Of a DNA stretch of 55,787 bases, positions 8,944 to 18,354 are shown one piece after another; the stretch's first letter is position 1, and the number at the start of each line of letters is the position of its first letter. The position numbers were made by a program, and so were the translations under genes. The stretch comes from Gammaproteobacteria bacterium (GTDB taxonomy: Bacteria; Pseudomonadota; Gammaproteobacteria; SZUA-229): contig JADGFA010000027.1 in the NCBI GenBank assembly GCA_016744065.1, positions 1 through 55,787 of the forward strand, read 5' to 3'. The notes below the pieces were generated by a model. It had not been told where the DNA came from, made no database searches, and saw nothing but the letters and a program-made list of their open reading frames with translations.

Positions 8944-9789
8944 ATGAAAAATAAAACTATTTTAATTACTGGCTGTTCTAGCGGAATTGGACTTTATACA
9001 GCCCAACACCTACAAAAAATGGGCTATCAAGTATTTGCCAGCGCCAGAAAACCCGATGATGTAAAACGCTTAAAACAATTGGGGCTAAATAGCCTGCAAC
9101 TGGACCTGGACGATTCTTTATCAATTAAAAACGCACTAATTAAGATTCTTGATCAAACCGGAGGGGAACTCTACGCTCTGTTTAATAATGGCGCTTATGG
9201 TTTGGCCGGTGCAGTTGAAGACTTAACACGTGATGCACTACGAGCTCAATTTGAAACAAACTTATTCGGCACTATGGAACTGACTAATCTGATTTTACCT
9301 GTAATGCGAAAACAGGGTTATGGTCGCATTATTCAAAACAGCTCTGTTTTAGGCTTTGCCGCTATGCCGTACCGAGGTGCTTACAATTGCAGTAAATTCG
9401 CTCTGGAAGGATTAAGCGATACGTTACGTCAGGAATTATCTGGTAGCAATATTTATGTAAGCTTAATTGAACCTGGCCCCATTATTAGTGATTTTAGAAA
9501 AAATGCACTTAAAGCCTTTAATAAATATATCAATAGTGATAACAGCCAACACAAAGAACAGTACAGCTCAATGCTTAATCGCCTGAAAAAAGAAGGCCCT
9601 GCCGCGCCATTTACACTCGGCCCAGAAGCCGTTTGTGAAAAAGTCATCCATGCTATAGAAGCAAAACACCCACAGGCAAGATACTATGTAACCAAACCAA
9701 CTTATATTATGGGCTACCTAAAAAGAATATTAAGCACACGGATGATGGATCAGCTTTTAATAAAAGCCAGCGGTGGGGGAAAGCAGTAA
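8944..9789 (+). CDS. Short-chain dehydrogenase/reductase
   Basis: 281 aa classical SDR. The Rossmann nucleotide-binding motif is TGCSSGIG (9-16), followed by the NNGAYG equivalent of NNAG (81-86), the catalytic Ser in QNSSVLG (133/134) and the YNCSK motif with Y147 and K151. The R35 in SARKP after strand 2 favours NADP(H). The substrate cannot be assigned; the C-terminal extension with a KPTYIMGYLKRIL stretch resembles SDRs annotated as retinol-dehydrogenase-like or YbbO-like. It is a single plus-strand gene and ends 26 bp from the convergent GGDEF-EAL gene. No signal peptide. Confidence 0.9.
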   Translation: MKNKTILITGCSSGIGLYTAQHLQKMGYQVFASARKPDDVKRLKQLGLNSLQLDLDDSLSIKNALIKILDQTGGELYALFNNGAYGLAGAVEDLTRDALRAQFETNLFGTMELTNLILPVMRKQGYGRIIQNSSVLGFAAMPYRGAYNCSKFALEGLSDTLRQELSGSNIYVSLIEPGPIISDFRKNALKAFNKYINSDNSQHKEQYSSMLNRLKKEGPAAPFTLGPEAVCEKVIHAIEAKHPQARYYVTKPTYIMGYLKRILSTRMMDQLLIKASGGGKQ

Positions 9790-9815
9790 AAAGCACTATT
9801 AATATTATTGAAAAA

Positions 9816-12113
9816 TTAAAATGGCAGTATATTTGTATCCACACGATTTAATGCATCATCATAATTTTTTCGTGTAATATCTCGCTTTGGTTTACCTAAA
9901 TAATATCCCTGAGCATAATCAGCACCAAAGCGTTTGAGCATTTCCAGGGTTGCTGCATCCTGAACATATTCAGCCGTCGTTTTTTTATTTAATGTTTTAG
10001 CTATTTGAATCATTGCCTGAACCATTGCCTGATCGACCGGATCGTTTACCATATCAGTAATAAATTCACCGTCTATTTTAAGTACATCAACCGGCAAACG
10101 CTTCAGGTAATTGAACGAACTAAAACCTACACCAAAATCATCCAGTGCAAACTGACAACCTAAAGCGGCCAGTTTACTGATTACTTTCCTGGCTTTTTCA
10201 ATATGCCGAACAGCTGTCTGCTCTGTAATTTCAAAAATAATATGGTCAGTATCTACATTATATTGTGAGATATAACGTTGAACCCTTTCTATCAGGTCTT
10301 TTGCTTCAAAAATTCGACCTGACAAATTAACGGATAAATAAACATCACGGCCATCAGCCTTAAACTCTGAAAGCTTTCTCAGGGCATTACGCACGACCCA
10401 GTAATCAATATCAATTGCTACACCTAAGCGCTCCGCTGCAGGTAAAAATGCATTAGGATGAATAATCTCATCATCCTCCATCACCATTCTTAAGAGCACC
10501 TCATAATGCTCACACTTATCACCATGCAAACTAACGATAGGTTGATAAAATAGCGTAAAGTAGTCATTTTCAATGGCATCGCTAATTCTCTTTGACCAGC
10601 TAATATCTGCGCTTTTACGCAGCTCTTCCTGCTCTGGCAAATCAAACATATGATATCGGTTACGACCTTCAGATTTTGCATGGAAGCAGGAAATATCTGC
10701 CTGAGAAAAAATCTCTTCCGCAGTAAAGTCATCATCACCAATTAATGCCACACCAATTGAACAATAAATATTAAATGCCTGCCCGCCTTCAACAAACACA
10801 AATTTTTGCATTGCTTTTAAAATAGCTTCTGCAATCATGCGAGCATCCGGTTCTTTTATCGATTTCGCAATAACCGTAAACTCATCTCCACCAAATCGTG
10901 CGATAACATCTTCAGAACGAATACGATTTTTAAGTAAATCAGCCACCTGCTTTAACAACCTGTCGCCTGCCGCATGCCCTAGATTATCATTTACATGTTT
11001 AAACTGATCAAGATCTATAAATAATAAAGCACTACTGTCATTTTCATTAATCGTTCGTAACACTTCTTGCTTTAACTGAATATTAAAATTATGTTTATTA
11101 AGCAACCCCGTTAAAGAGTCGTAATTTGCCATTTTTCGTAACTCTTCATCACGACTCTTAAGTGCTTTAATGGTCGTATTCAGGGCATTAGCAATAGCAA
11201 CTATTTCTTCATCACCCTCTCCATCCACATGCACATCAATCTCACCCCTGGCTAATTGCTCTAGCGGTTTTTTCATTTTAGTTAACGGACGAAGCGAACG
11301 CTTTACTAATATACGCCCCATAAATGCCGCAATTAAAAACAAAATTGCAACGGCAACACTACCAATAAATATATTCTTTTTTAATTTATCCTGGTATTCA
11401 CTAAAATCCAGCCCAAGCTCCAGATAACCAATTATTTTATATATTTCCTCCGTATCTTCATCAAGATCAAAATCCATCATACTGTCCGAACGAATAGAGC
11501 GAGTAACAATAGGTGCTGCAACCTGAAATAAAGATAAACTGTCATCTGCCGTTTGAATAAATACGGGTTGACTGGAATCAATATTACTGCGTAATTCTTC
11601 TATCATTACTGACGTTAATTTCGGCACTTTCGCATCGCCTAATTTTTCAGATGTATATTGAGCTATAACTAAATTTTTTTCCGCCTCATAATATCGAAGA
11701 TAAGAAACCTCTGGGAAACGATGCACCTGCTCTTCTATAGACTGAAACAGAAACTCATCATTGGCGGCATATAATGGTGTACCTAATTCATCAAGTTTAG
11801 CGACCCAGTCTGTTGCCTGTTGCGAAAAGTTATCTTCAATAACCTTATTAGAACTCCACCACAGTCCTGCTACACCCAGAATATAAACCACTACACTCCA
11901 TATCAATAATAACCAGATAATACGATTAACCAGGCTTGTGTTTTTACGACGTGAAAAAAGAGGGCTTCGACGTAATAATTTTTTTACTGGCAGATTTGAA
12001 TAGGTATTTTTATCTACATCTCTCACACCAGACTTCAGATTATTTCTTAACCGTTGAGCATTCTTCCAGCCCTGATTCAGAACACCTTCATCTTGCTCAA
12101 TACTACTTTCCAC
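9816..12113 (-). CDS. Membrane-bound GGDEF-EAL protein with HAMP domain
   Basis: About 765 aa from a GTG at 12113, which has a GGA motif about 9 bp upstream and overlaps the preceding gene by 11 bp. A longer frame would need a TTG at 12164. Layout: Ser/Lys/Arg-rich N-terminus, membrane segment (about 65-85), extracytoplasmic sensor region (85-245), second membrane segment, HAMP (about 270-320), GGDEF domain with intact GGDEF (408-412) and an RSED product-inhibition site five residues before it, then an EAL domain. The EAL signature is EVL, but NLSG, FEITE, DDFGVG and LKIDGEF are kept, so phosphodiesterase activity is plausible. It would make and/or degrade cyclic di-GMP. The upstream lipoprotein gene is probably its partner. 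Confidence 0.9.
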   Translation of the reverse strand: MESSIEQDEGVLNQGWKNAQRLRNNLKSGVRDVDKNTYSNLPVKKLLRRSPLFSRRKNTSLVNRIIWLLLIWSVVVYILGVAGLWWSSNKVIEDNFSQQATDWVAKLDELGTPLYAANDEFLFQSIEEQVHRFPEVSYLRYYEAEKNLVIAQYTSEKLGDAKVPKLTSVMIEELRSNIDSSQPVFIQTADDSLSLFQVAAPIVTRSIRSDSMMDFDLDEDTEEIYKIIGYLELGLDFSEYQDKLKKNIFIGSVAVAILFLIAAFMGRILVKRSLRPLTKMKKPLEQLARGEIDVHVDGEGDEEIVAIANALNTTIKALKSRDEELRKMANYDSLTGLLNKHNFNIQLKQEVLRTINENDSSALLFIDLDQFKHVNDNLGHAAGDRLLKQVADLLKNRIRSEDVIARFGGDEFTVIAKSIKEPDARMIAEAILKAMQKFVFVEGGQAFNIYCSIGVALIGDDDFTAEEIFSQADISCFHAKSEGRNRYHMFDLPEQEELRKSADISWSKRISDAIENDYFTLFYQPIVSLHGDKCEHYEVLLRMVMEDDEIIHPNAFLPAAERLGVAIDIDYWVVRNALRKLSEFKADGRDVYLSVNLSGRIFEAKDLIERVQRYISQYNVDTDHIIFEITEQTAVRHIEKARKVISKLAALGCQFALDDFGVGFSSFNYLKRLPVDVLKIDGEFITDMVNDPVDQAMVQAMIQIAKTLNKKTTAEYVQDAATLEMLKRFGADYAQGYYLGKPKRDITRKNYDDALNRVDTNILPF

Positions 12114-13101
12114 TGATATATTTCCGGTAGTTCTGCGGTATAGAAAGATTAAATTGCCGTGCAATATTTTGATTTATACCCATATCGTGCTCCATAACAG
12201 GTAAAACACGACTACCCGGAATTGTGGTTTTACCTTCTGATTCAGATAAGCGCTGCAAAATACCATTCGCCACGGCTTCCAGGTCAGGGTTAACATAGAA
12301 AAAACCACCAAAAGGTAATAGCTTGGGACTAAAAACCACAATTTCTCTACCACGTCTTGACGCATAGGCCATGACCTCTTTCAATGCTTTTCCGCTTAAT
12401 ATCTGGTTATCTGGCAAGATCCACTGACCACCGACATCTGCTCTAAGTTTTTTACTTTTATAAACAAAGCCCTTGTCCGAATTAACCTGCTCTACAATTA
12501 ACTCAATACCTTGAACACGGGCTGCTTTTTTTACCCTCTTCAGAAACAAATCAAGATTTTTGCCTGTAATAACGGCAACCTTTGATAACCCGGGCGATAA
12601 AATCTTCCAGTCTCTAAACAGCTTTTCTGGTGACGGCAAAGCGCTAACACCTTTCACATTATTCGCAGTTATGCTTTTATGCCGAATAACCTGAGTATAG
12701 ATAACCTGTTTTTCTTTAAAGTCCTTAACCGCATTAAGCGCTTTTAAACCAATTGCAACAATTTGAACAGTGCTGGACGCCTCAATATCTCTTATAACGG
12801 CTCTATCCTGCGCGGATACTCCGGACAATGTAATTTGAACAGCCTGTTCGCCCAGCTTTTTTGTTAAATAATCTGCTATCTGTTGGTAAACACTCGCAGA
12901 ACTACTTAGTAATACTAATACTTCCTGTTGTACCGGTTTTAATACCTTCTGTTCGGGCTCTTCCATTATGACTGGTACAGGAACTGCCGGCTCAGATACA
13001 GGTACTATTTTAATTCGTTCTTTAACCGGTGGTGCTACACAGGCATATAACAAACTAATAATAAAAGTTAAAAAGGTAAAGCGTAGACTTATTTTTATCA
13101 T
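12103..13101 (-). CDS. Lipoprotein with ABC-type substrate-binding-like fold
   Basis: 332 aa. A type II signal peptide ends in LLYAC with lipidation at C21, followed by a Pro/Glu/Val-rich linker to about residue 55. The rest alternates strands and helices like the ABC_sub_bind (periplasmic binding protein) family, with landmarks such as VLLSSSASVYQQIADYL, VAIGLKALNAVK and VNSDKGFVYKSKKLRADVGGQWILPD. No permease or ATPase gene is near. Its 3' end overlaps the GGDEF-EAL gene, suggesting translational coupling and a sensory rather than a transport role. That link is inference; family membership is moderately sure. Confidence 0.75.
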   Translation of the reverse strand: MIKISLRFTFLTFIISLLYACVAPPVKERIKIVPVSEPAVPVPVIMEEPEQKVLKPVQQEVLVLLSSSASVYQQIADYLTKKLGEQAVQITLSGVSAQDRAVIRDIEASSTVQIVAIGLKALNAVKDFKEKQVIYTQVIRHKSITANNVKGVSALPSPEKLFRDWKILSPGLSKVAVITGKNLDLFLKRVKKAARVQGIELIVEQVNSDKGFVYKSKKLRADVGGQWILPDNQILSGKALKEVMAYASRRGREIVVFSPKLLPFGGFFYVNPDLEAVANGILQRLSESEGKTTIPGSRVLPVMEHDMGINQNIARQFNLSIPQNYRKYISGK

Positions 13102-13304
13102 GATTATTCGGTTACGGATTATATTTTAAAGAGTCACATATTCCACTATGACCCCACCACTATACTTTAGAGATTTTAAATATAACAAATACACTCTAAC
13201 GAGTGATTTACTATATAAAATTTTCTTCAAACTCCTGTGGCTCTCCGAGTACCTGCTAAAATTTTAGCATTTTTATCATTTTTTTTAGCCAATTAGCCCA
13301 CAAA

Positions 13305-13356
13305 CTCGAAAAACAAATAAAAACGTTATAACACTCATAAGAGCAGGTTATAACGT
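13305..13356 (-). terminator. Intrinsic terminator after the nitrilase-family gene
   Basis: A perfect 10-bp inverted repeat, ACGTTATAAC (13323-13332) and GTTATAACGT (13347-13356), with a 14-nt loop. On the minus strand it is followed by TTTTTATTTGTTTTT. It closes the long proA-to-nitrilase gene run. Confidence 0.6.
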
Positions 13357-13389
13357 CTAGCTATGTCCCTGATATTTCAGTCTCCTGAC

Positions 13390-14214
13390 TCAACTAATAC
13401 GACAATTCAGTTTTCTATGATTCAACACCTGAAATTTACCACGTGTCGTCTCAAGCACACTGCGATCAAACTCAGTTATTACCACACCCGGGCCTGTACC
13501 AACGCTTCCCAGAATATTACCCCATGGATTGACAATCATGCTATGACCATACGTCTGTCTATTATTAACATGGTAACCACCCTGCGCTGCTGCAATAACA
13601 TAGCATTGATTTTCAATAGCTCTTGCACGTATCAATGGCTCCCAGTGGGACTGCCCTGTATAAGCCGTAAATGCAGATGGTATAGCGCATATTTCCATGC
13701 CCTGATCAATCATAGTGCGATATAGCTCTGGAAACCTCAGGTCATAACAAACACTTAAACCAAGCTTACCTAAAGGCGTATCAACAACAACAACGCTTTC
13801 ACCCGCAACCGTTGTTGCTGACTCATTATAGGTTTCATTACTCGCCTCAATTAAAACATCAAACATATGGATTTTATCATAGCGAGCGACCCGCTCACCC
13901 AGGTCGTTATATAGCAAACTACTGGAATAAGCTTTACCGGCTTCGTCACTCTTTATGGGTACAGTCCCACCAACAATCCAGGTATTATTTTTTTTAGCCT
14001 GAACGCTTAAAAAAGCCTGTACCTTGCCATCATCAATAATTTCTGCATTTGCCACCCGTTCATCGTCATTCATTGGCATTTGGGAAAAATTCTCAGGCAA
14101 TACAATTAACCCCGCCCCCTGCGAAGCAGCCTGCGCAATTAACTTGGCAGCCTCATCTAAATTGGCCTGAATATTGGGTCCAGAGGACATTTGAATTGCT
14201 GCAAGCTTGCTCAT
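13390..14214 (-). CDS. Carbon-nitrogen hydrolase (nitrilase superfamily, Nit-type amidase)
   Basis: 274 aa, one CN-hydrolase domain. The Glu-Lys-Cys triad is visible: E41 in LPENFSQMP, K114 in RYDKIHMFD, and nucleophile C156 in LSVCYDLRFPELYR. The length and YDLRFPELYR signature fit the Nit1/omega-amidase-like branch, which in known cases repairs deaminated glutathione or hydrolyses omega-amides; the substrate here is not determined. A nitrilase gene follows yhdP in many gammaproteobacteria (rng-yhdP-nit-tldD). tldD is absent downstream here. It starts 2 bp after the stop of the small exported protein, so translation is probably coupled. Confidence 0.92.
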   Translation of the reverse strand: MSKLAAIQMSSGPNIQANLDEAAKLIAQAASQGAGLIVLPENFSQMPMNDDERVANAEIIDDGKVQAFLSVQAKKNNTWIVGGTVPIKSDEAGKAYSSSLLYNDLGERVARYDKIHMFDVLIEASNETYNESATTVAGESVVVVDTPLGKLGLSVCYDLRFPELYRTMIDQGMEICAIPSAFTAYTGQSHWEPLIRARAIENQCYVIAAAQGGYHVNNRQTYGHSMIVNPWGNILGSVGTGPGVVITEFDRSVLETTRGKFQVLNHRKLNCRIS

Positions 14215-14216
14215 CT

Positions 14217-14573
14217 TTACTTTACCATTTTAATTAAAACTATATTAATAACATCTTCTGCATGACTGCCTGGAAAAGCCTGTATCAAACCTGACGGCAC
14301 ACCAAGAGAAACAAACCAGTCTTTTAGTTCTTCCACCCAGAGCTCTCCCTCTTCACCACCCGGATAACGCAGTTCAATTTTCTGCTGTGGGTTAGCCATC
14401 CATTTTTGCATTACCGAAGCAAGCTCAGGTACTTTCAACAAGGTTTCGCCATGTCGTGGTATATCCCATGTTTCTGCATGCAATTCTATATTAACATCTC
14501 GCGCAGAACCATTAATTGATATTAGTAAACCGACCACTAGCAAAATAAATTTTATACCACCCTTAAAAATCAT
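14217..14573 (-). CDS. Small exported protein of unknown function between yhdP and nitrilase
   Basis: 118 aa from the ATG at 14573, chosen because AGGATGAGGATA precedes it and a signal peptide then begins at once (MIFKGGIKFILLVVGLLI, cleavage likely after NGSA). It overlaps the yhdP stop by 11 bp and ends 2 bp before the nitrilase start. The mature part (about 95 aa) contains a segment reading KIELRYPGGEEGELWVEELK followed by WFVSLGVPSGLIQ, which recalls the strand-helix pattern of OmpA-C-like domains without their full peptidoglycan-binding motif. I do not recognise the family. The position suggests an envelope role beside YhdP. Confidence 0.75.
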   Translation of the reverse strand: MIFKGGIKFILLVVGLLISINGSARDVNIELHAETWDIPRHGETLLKVPELASVMQKWMANPQQKIELRYPGGEEGELWVEELKDWFVSLGVPSGLIQAFPGSHAEDVINIVLIKMVK

Positions 14574-17500
14574 TATCCTCATCCTGTTCTGCAACTGACT
14601 CTGGAGCACGAATTAATTCAACCTCAGGCTTATCGATACTGCCCTCCATAGAATACTGATACTCTGACAACTTATCGGTGTTAAATAATTTTTGAAATAA
14701 ATAGACAAGCCCACCCGCAGCAGGACCAGCTACTACAGCGGTCCCCAGTGTAACAGTCGCACCCACATGTGGGCTAACGGTCACAACCTGCTTTATAGTA
14801 TTGTTTGCCAGGTTTAGCTTCCCTTTCATATGTATATCTGCAACCTTACTTTCTACTTTGAAATCATCTGAATAAACATAACTATCTGAAAACGAGAAAC
14901 TTCCGCGCACACTATCAAACTTAAAGCCATCTTTCATCTGGCCACCAAAATCAAGAGACAAAAGCGTTTCAAAATTAAACAGACCGAGCAGACGACCGGC
15001 ACCTGCATTAATTTCTTTTAATGTTCCATTATTTAATTTAAGCGAACCATCTCCCTGTATTTTTTCCCAACTAAAATTATACGGCGTATCCTGCCATTGC
15101 CATCGAAGATTTATATCACCAGAAGTAGCATATAAACTATCCGAAATACCCAGATCTTTAAATACCCTGCCCAGATCACCTACATCTATATTTACATCTA
15201 GCTTGGTTGTGTTTACATTATTTTTACCTGTGAACCAGCTTCCCTTCCCCATCACCACATGGTCAGCACCAGACAATTTAAAGTTTTTTATAACTGCACC
15301 CAATCTGCTTTTCTGTATTTTTAAATCACTTTCATTATAAACTACGTTTTTCCATATCAATTTTTTAGTATGGAAATTAAATGAAGGTATATCCCGCGGA
15401 GAAACATCCTGAGATGCTACAGATACAGGGGGGCTTTCTGAAGAAACAGGCAACCCCGAAATTTCATCAAGCCCCTTACCCTGCTTTACAGATTTACTCT
15501 TATCATTCAGATTAAAAAATTTGTTTATATCCAGATATTCCAGCTCAATTTCAATAGGTACATCAATATCATCTAACAAATTCACACGCATATCGCCTGC
15601 CACACTTGGTGTATTAGCCGATATTAATAATTTATCTTTCATTTGTTTCAACTTTATCTGATCACTATCACTAAAACTCAAGTCATAGTTTATTTCAAAG
15701 TCTGGCTTAACATTAATATCAACTTTTACAGGCAAAATATCTTTAGACGTCTTAGCTAATGGGCCAGGCAGATCTATTAAAACACCCTGTAAATCAGACC
15801 CAAGCTGCACATTCACGGATGTTTCTCTTTTTTTCTTATCATTAGCAATATCAATAGAAATATCCCAGTCCGTACTACCATCAAAATATGTCTGAATACT
15901 CGGCAGTGGCGCCAATAATGAAGATGCCAAAGCTATTCCATTAACATCAATATGATATAAAAGTTCCTGCGGGTATCTTTCTGTTTTGATATTAATATTA
16001 AGTAACTGATCCGGTAAGCCCTCTGACAATGCAGCAGTTAAACCCGATGATTCGACTGTATCGCCTGCAAACCGTATTAATCCATTAATGTTTTTTAATT
16101 TATATTTTTCTTTTACCAGATTAAGGCTACCTTTATTAATCGCTAACTTGCCACCTACTTCTGTATTATAATTTCCATACAGAGGCAAAAACAATTCCAG
16201 GTCAAGAACCCCTTTTCCATCCAGCCTTAAATTATCAATATAATTTGTTACATCCTCACGCAAGCCACTTTCATTTACAAACTTTTTTATATCAGGTAAC
16301 TGAACATCTACCCTGCCCTTCACATCTAATGTAGGAGATATGAAATTATCTATATATACCGTTGTAGTTTTTATTTTAGAATTTAACAAAATACCTTTAC
16401 TTGCTTTTATAAGCATTGCATCATTTTCAAAACGCAACTTTGCGGATATATTATTAATATCAGGCCAGTTTTCCAGATACGTAAGAGAGACATCAGCAAC
16501 ACTAAAATCAGCAAGCGACACCCCCTGCCCAGCCCTGAAGGGGGCATCACTTAAGTAACCATAAAACTGATAACCACCTCCAACAACTTTCCCATCATGT
16601 ATTGCGGCATCTAACCATGCAACTGTATCCTTGCCCATAACGCCCGATGGCAAGTAAACACTAATCGCTTTTGCATCACCATTTTTAAACTGTGTCGTTA
16701 AATCAAGAAAAGGGCTCCCTTTATCTGGCATATTAAAATCAAGTCGCACTTCAGTCTCTATATGAGGCGTATTAATTTTTAATGATCGGGTCGATAGTTC
16801 CCATAATTCATTTTTATGAGATAATTCAAGCGTACCTTTTAAAACATCTAAATCAATTTTATTTCTAAACAATTTATTAAATTTAATTTCAGTATTATGT
16901 GAATCAAGTGTTAGCCAGGTTTTATTATCCAGATATGCAATCGTTCCCTGCAAGTTCACTATTTCAGATGGTTCCTGATCAGGCAACGAAAAACCTAACT
17001 GATTAAATTCAGTATTTATTTTTATATTTTGTAAATTATTAACGGGCAACTGGAGATCAAGATTTATTAGTTCACCTGAAGGCTTATACCTGTCAAGCAT
17101 CTTAAGCCAGGCGATATTATTATCAGTTATATTATTAATCATTCCGGCCAGATAAACGAAACCTTCTATCCGCAAAAAATCTGCCTGAGCACTAACGACT
17201 TGTGTACCATCAAGCATTTTAAGTGTTACCGCAGCTGGCTTTAAATAATCAACACCTTCGCGGTCAACAATAAGATCTCGAATATCTAATTGCCAGCCAC
17301 TGTTTATTTTTTCCCAGCGAAGTAATGCATCAAGCTGATTAATACTCCACGTATTAACGGCTTCATCAAGATAATGAACGGCCAGTTTTGATATGTTAAC
17401 TCGACTGTTGACTTCGGTGATTTCCTGCTTATTCCATTGAAGCCAGAACTCACCATGAACTTTAGCATTGGCTGTCACTTTCAGCACATTCCAGTAATCA

Positions 17501-18309
17501 TCCAGCCACGACGCTGCATCAATACCTTCCAGGGCAAGATACAGGTTTCCATCTAAGTTTTTATAATCAAACAAATCGCCATTAATATCAGCAATAAAAC
17601 GAATATACTCACCATAATGCTGTGGCAAGTTAGCCTTTATTTCAAGCACATGTGAATCACCACGGTTTATTAAATGGAGATTAAAGTGAGTTAGGGTTTT
17701 ACTGCGGTTTTTATGTCTGTCATCATAAAATCGTATTTGACTGTTTAAAATTTTAAAGTTTAAATTATTCAGGTTATATTTTACAGCTTCACTAATTTCA
17801 AAATTGCTTTTCAAATCACCTCTACTCGAGGCACTGAGCGTATTATCTATATTTTCATCAATGACATAGTTCTGTATTAATAATTGTGATTTTTTATTAA
17901 CACCAAGCTGAACATTTAAACCTGAAAGCGTTATTTCACCTATAACTGGTGCCATATTTCTTAAAGATGATGCCCAGTCCAGACTCAGATCCACCCTGTC
18001 AAGATGCAACAAATGATGCTTTCCTGTTTTATCTGACAGATTCACATCGATTAAGTTTAAACGAGGAATTAACCAGTAAATTTCAGCGTCCAGAAAACCC
18101 ACATCCAGAGTCATGCCGATTTCTTCAGAAACAATTTTCTGTATTGCTATTGAATAATCTGGGATGGATTTTATAGCCACACGAATCAACGTAAAACTAA
18201 TTGCCAGTACTATAACAATTATCCCAGTAATACTTAGCAACCAGTTTTTTAATCGTCTTACGGTTAGCTTTTTCTTTTTTCTTATTTTTTTTGATGAATG
18301 ATCAGGCAT
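14563..18309 (-). CDS. yhdP: YhdP, AsmA-like phospholipid-transport protein
   Basis: 1248 aa, the family's usual size (about 1260). One N-terminal membrane anchor (about 22-50) follows a basic cytoplasmic tip rich in Lys; the rest is a long beta-rich repeat rod ending in a conserved C-terminal block (GSWFTGKNNVNTTKLDVNID, then the Ala/Gly-rich VGATVTLGTAVVAGPAAGGLVYLFQKL near 1200). YhdP is an inner-membrane-anchored AsmA-like bridge which, with TamB and YdbH, moves phospholipids to the outer membrane. It lies between rng (upstream, 45 bp) and a small exported protein, as in other gammaproteobacteria (rng-yhdP-nit). No frameshift seen. Confidence 0.93.
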   Translation of the reverse strand: MPDHSSKKIRKKKKLTVRRLKNWLLSITGIIVIVLAISFTLIRVAIKSIPDYSIAIQKIVSEEIGMTLDVGFLDAEIYWLIPRLNLIDVNLSDKTGKHHLLHLDRVDLSLDWASSLRNMAPVIGEITLSGLNVQLGVNKKSQLLIQNYVIDENIDNTLSASSRGDLKSNFEISEAVKYNLNNLNFKILNSQIRFYDDRHKNRSKTLTHFNLHLINRGDSHVLEIKANLPQHYGEYIRFIADINGDLFDYKNLDGNLYLALEGIDAASWLDDYWNVLKVTANAKVHGEFWLQWNKQEITEVNSRVNISKLAVHYLDEAVNTWSINQLDALLRWEKINSGWQLDIRDLIVDREGVDYLKPAAVTLKMLDGTQVVSAQADFLRIEGFVYLAGMINNITDNNIAWLKMLDRYKPSGELINLDLQLPVNNLQNIKINTEFNQLGFSLPDQEPSEIVNLQGTIAYLDNKTWLTLDSHNTEIKFNKLFRNKIDLDVLKGTLELSHKNELWELSTRSLKINTPHIETEVRLDFNMPDKGSPFLDLTTQFKNGDAKAISVYLPSGVMGKDTVAWLDAAIHDGKVVGGGYQFYGYLSDAPFRAGQGVSLADFSVADVSLTYLENWPDINNISAKLRFENDAMLIKASKGILLNSKIKTTTVYIDNFISPTLDVKGRVDVQLPDIKKFVNESGLREDVTNYIDNLRLDGKGVLDLELFLPLYGNYNTEVGGKLAINKGSLNLVKEKYKLKNINGLIRFAGDTVESSGLTAALSEGLPDQLLNINIKTERYPQELLYHIDVNGIALASSLLAPLPSIQTYFDGSTDWDISIDIANDKKKRETSVNVQLGSDLQGVLIDLPGPLAKTSKDILPVKVDINVKPDFEINYDLSFSDSDQIKLKQMKDKLLISANTPSVAGDMRVNLLDDIDVPIEIELEYLDINKFFNLNDKSKSVKQGKGLDEISGLPVSSESPPVSVASQDVSPRDIPSFNFHTKKLIWKNVVYNESDLKIQKSRLGAVIKNFKLSGADHVVMGKGSWFTGKNNVNTTKLDVNIDVGDLGRVFKDLGISDSLYATSGDINLRWQWQDTPYNFSWEKIQGDGSLKLNNGTLKEINAGAGRLLGLFNFETLLSLDFGGQMKDGFKFDSVRGSFSFSDSYVYSDDFKVESKVADIHMKGKLNLANNTIKQVVTVSPHVGATVTLGTAVVAGPAAGGLVYLFQKLFNTDKLSEYQYSMEGSIDKPEVELIRAPESVAEQDEDNDF

Positions 18310-18354
18310 TTACAATCTCATAAACCTAAGACAACAACCTGGAATAACAACCTG

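Noticed and set aside
12114..12164. N-terminal extension of the GGDEF-EAL protein to a TTG at 12164
   Set aside because: It would overlap the lipoprotein gene by 62 bp from a rare start; the GTG at 12113 has a better ribosome-binding site and a short overlap.
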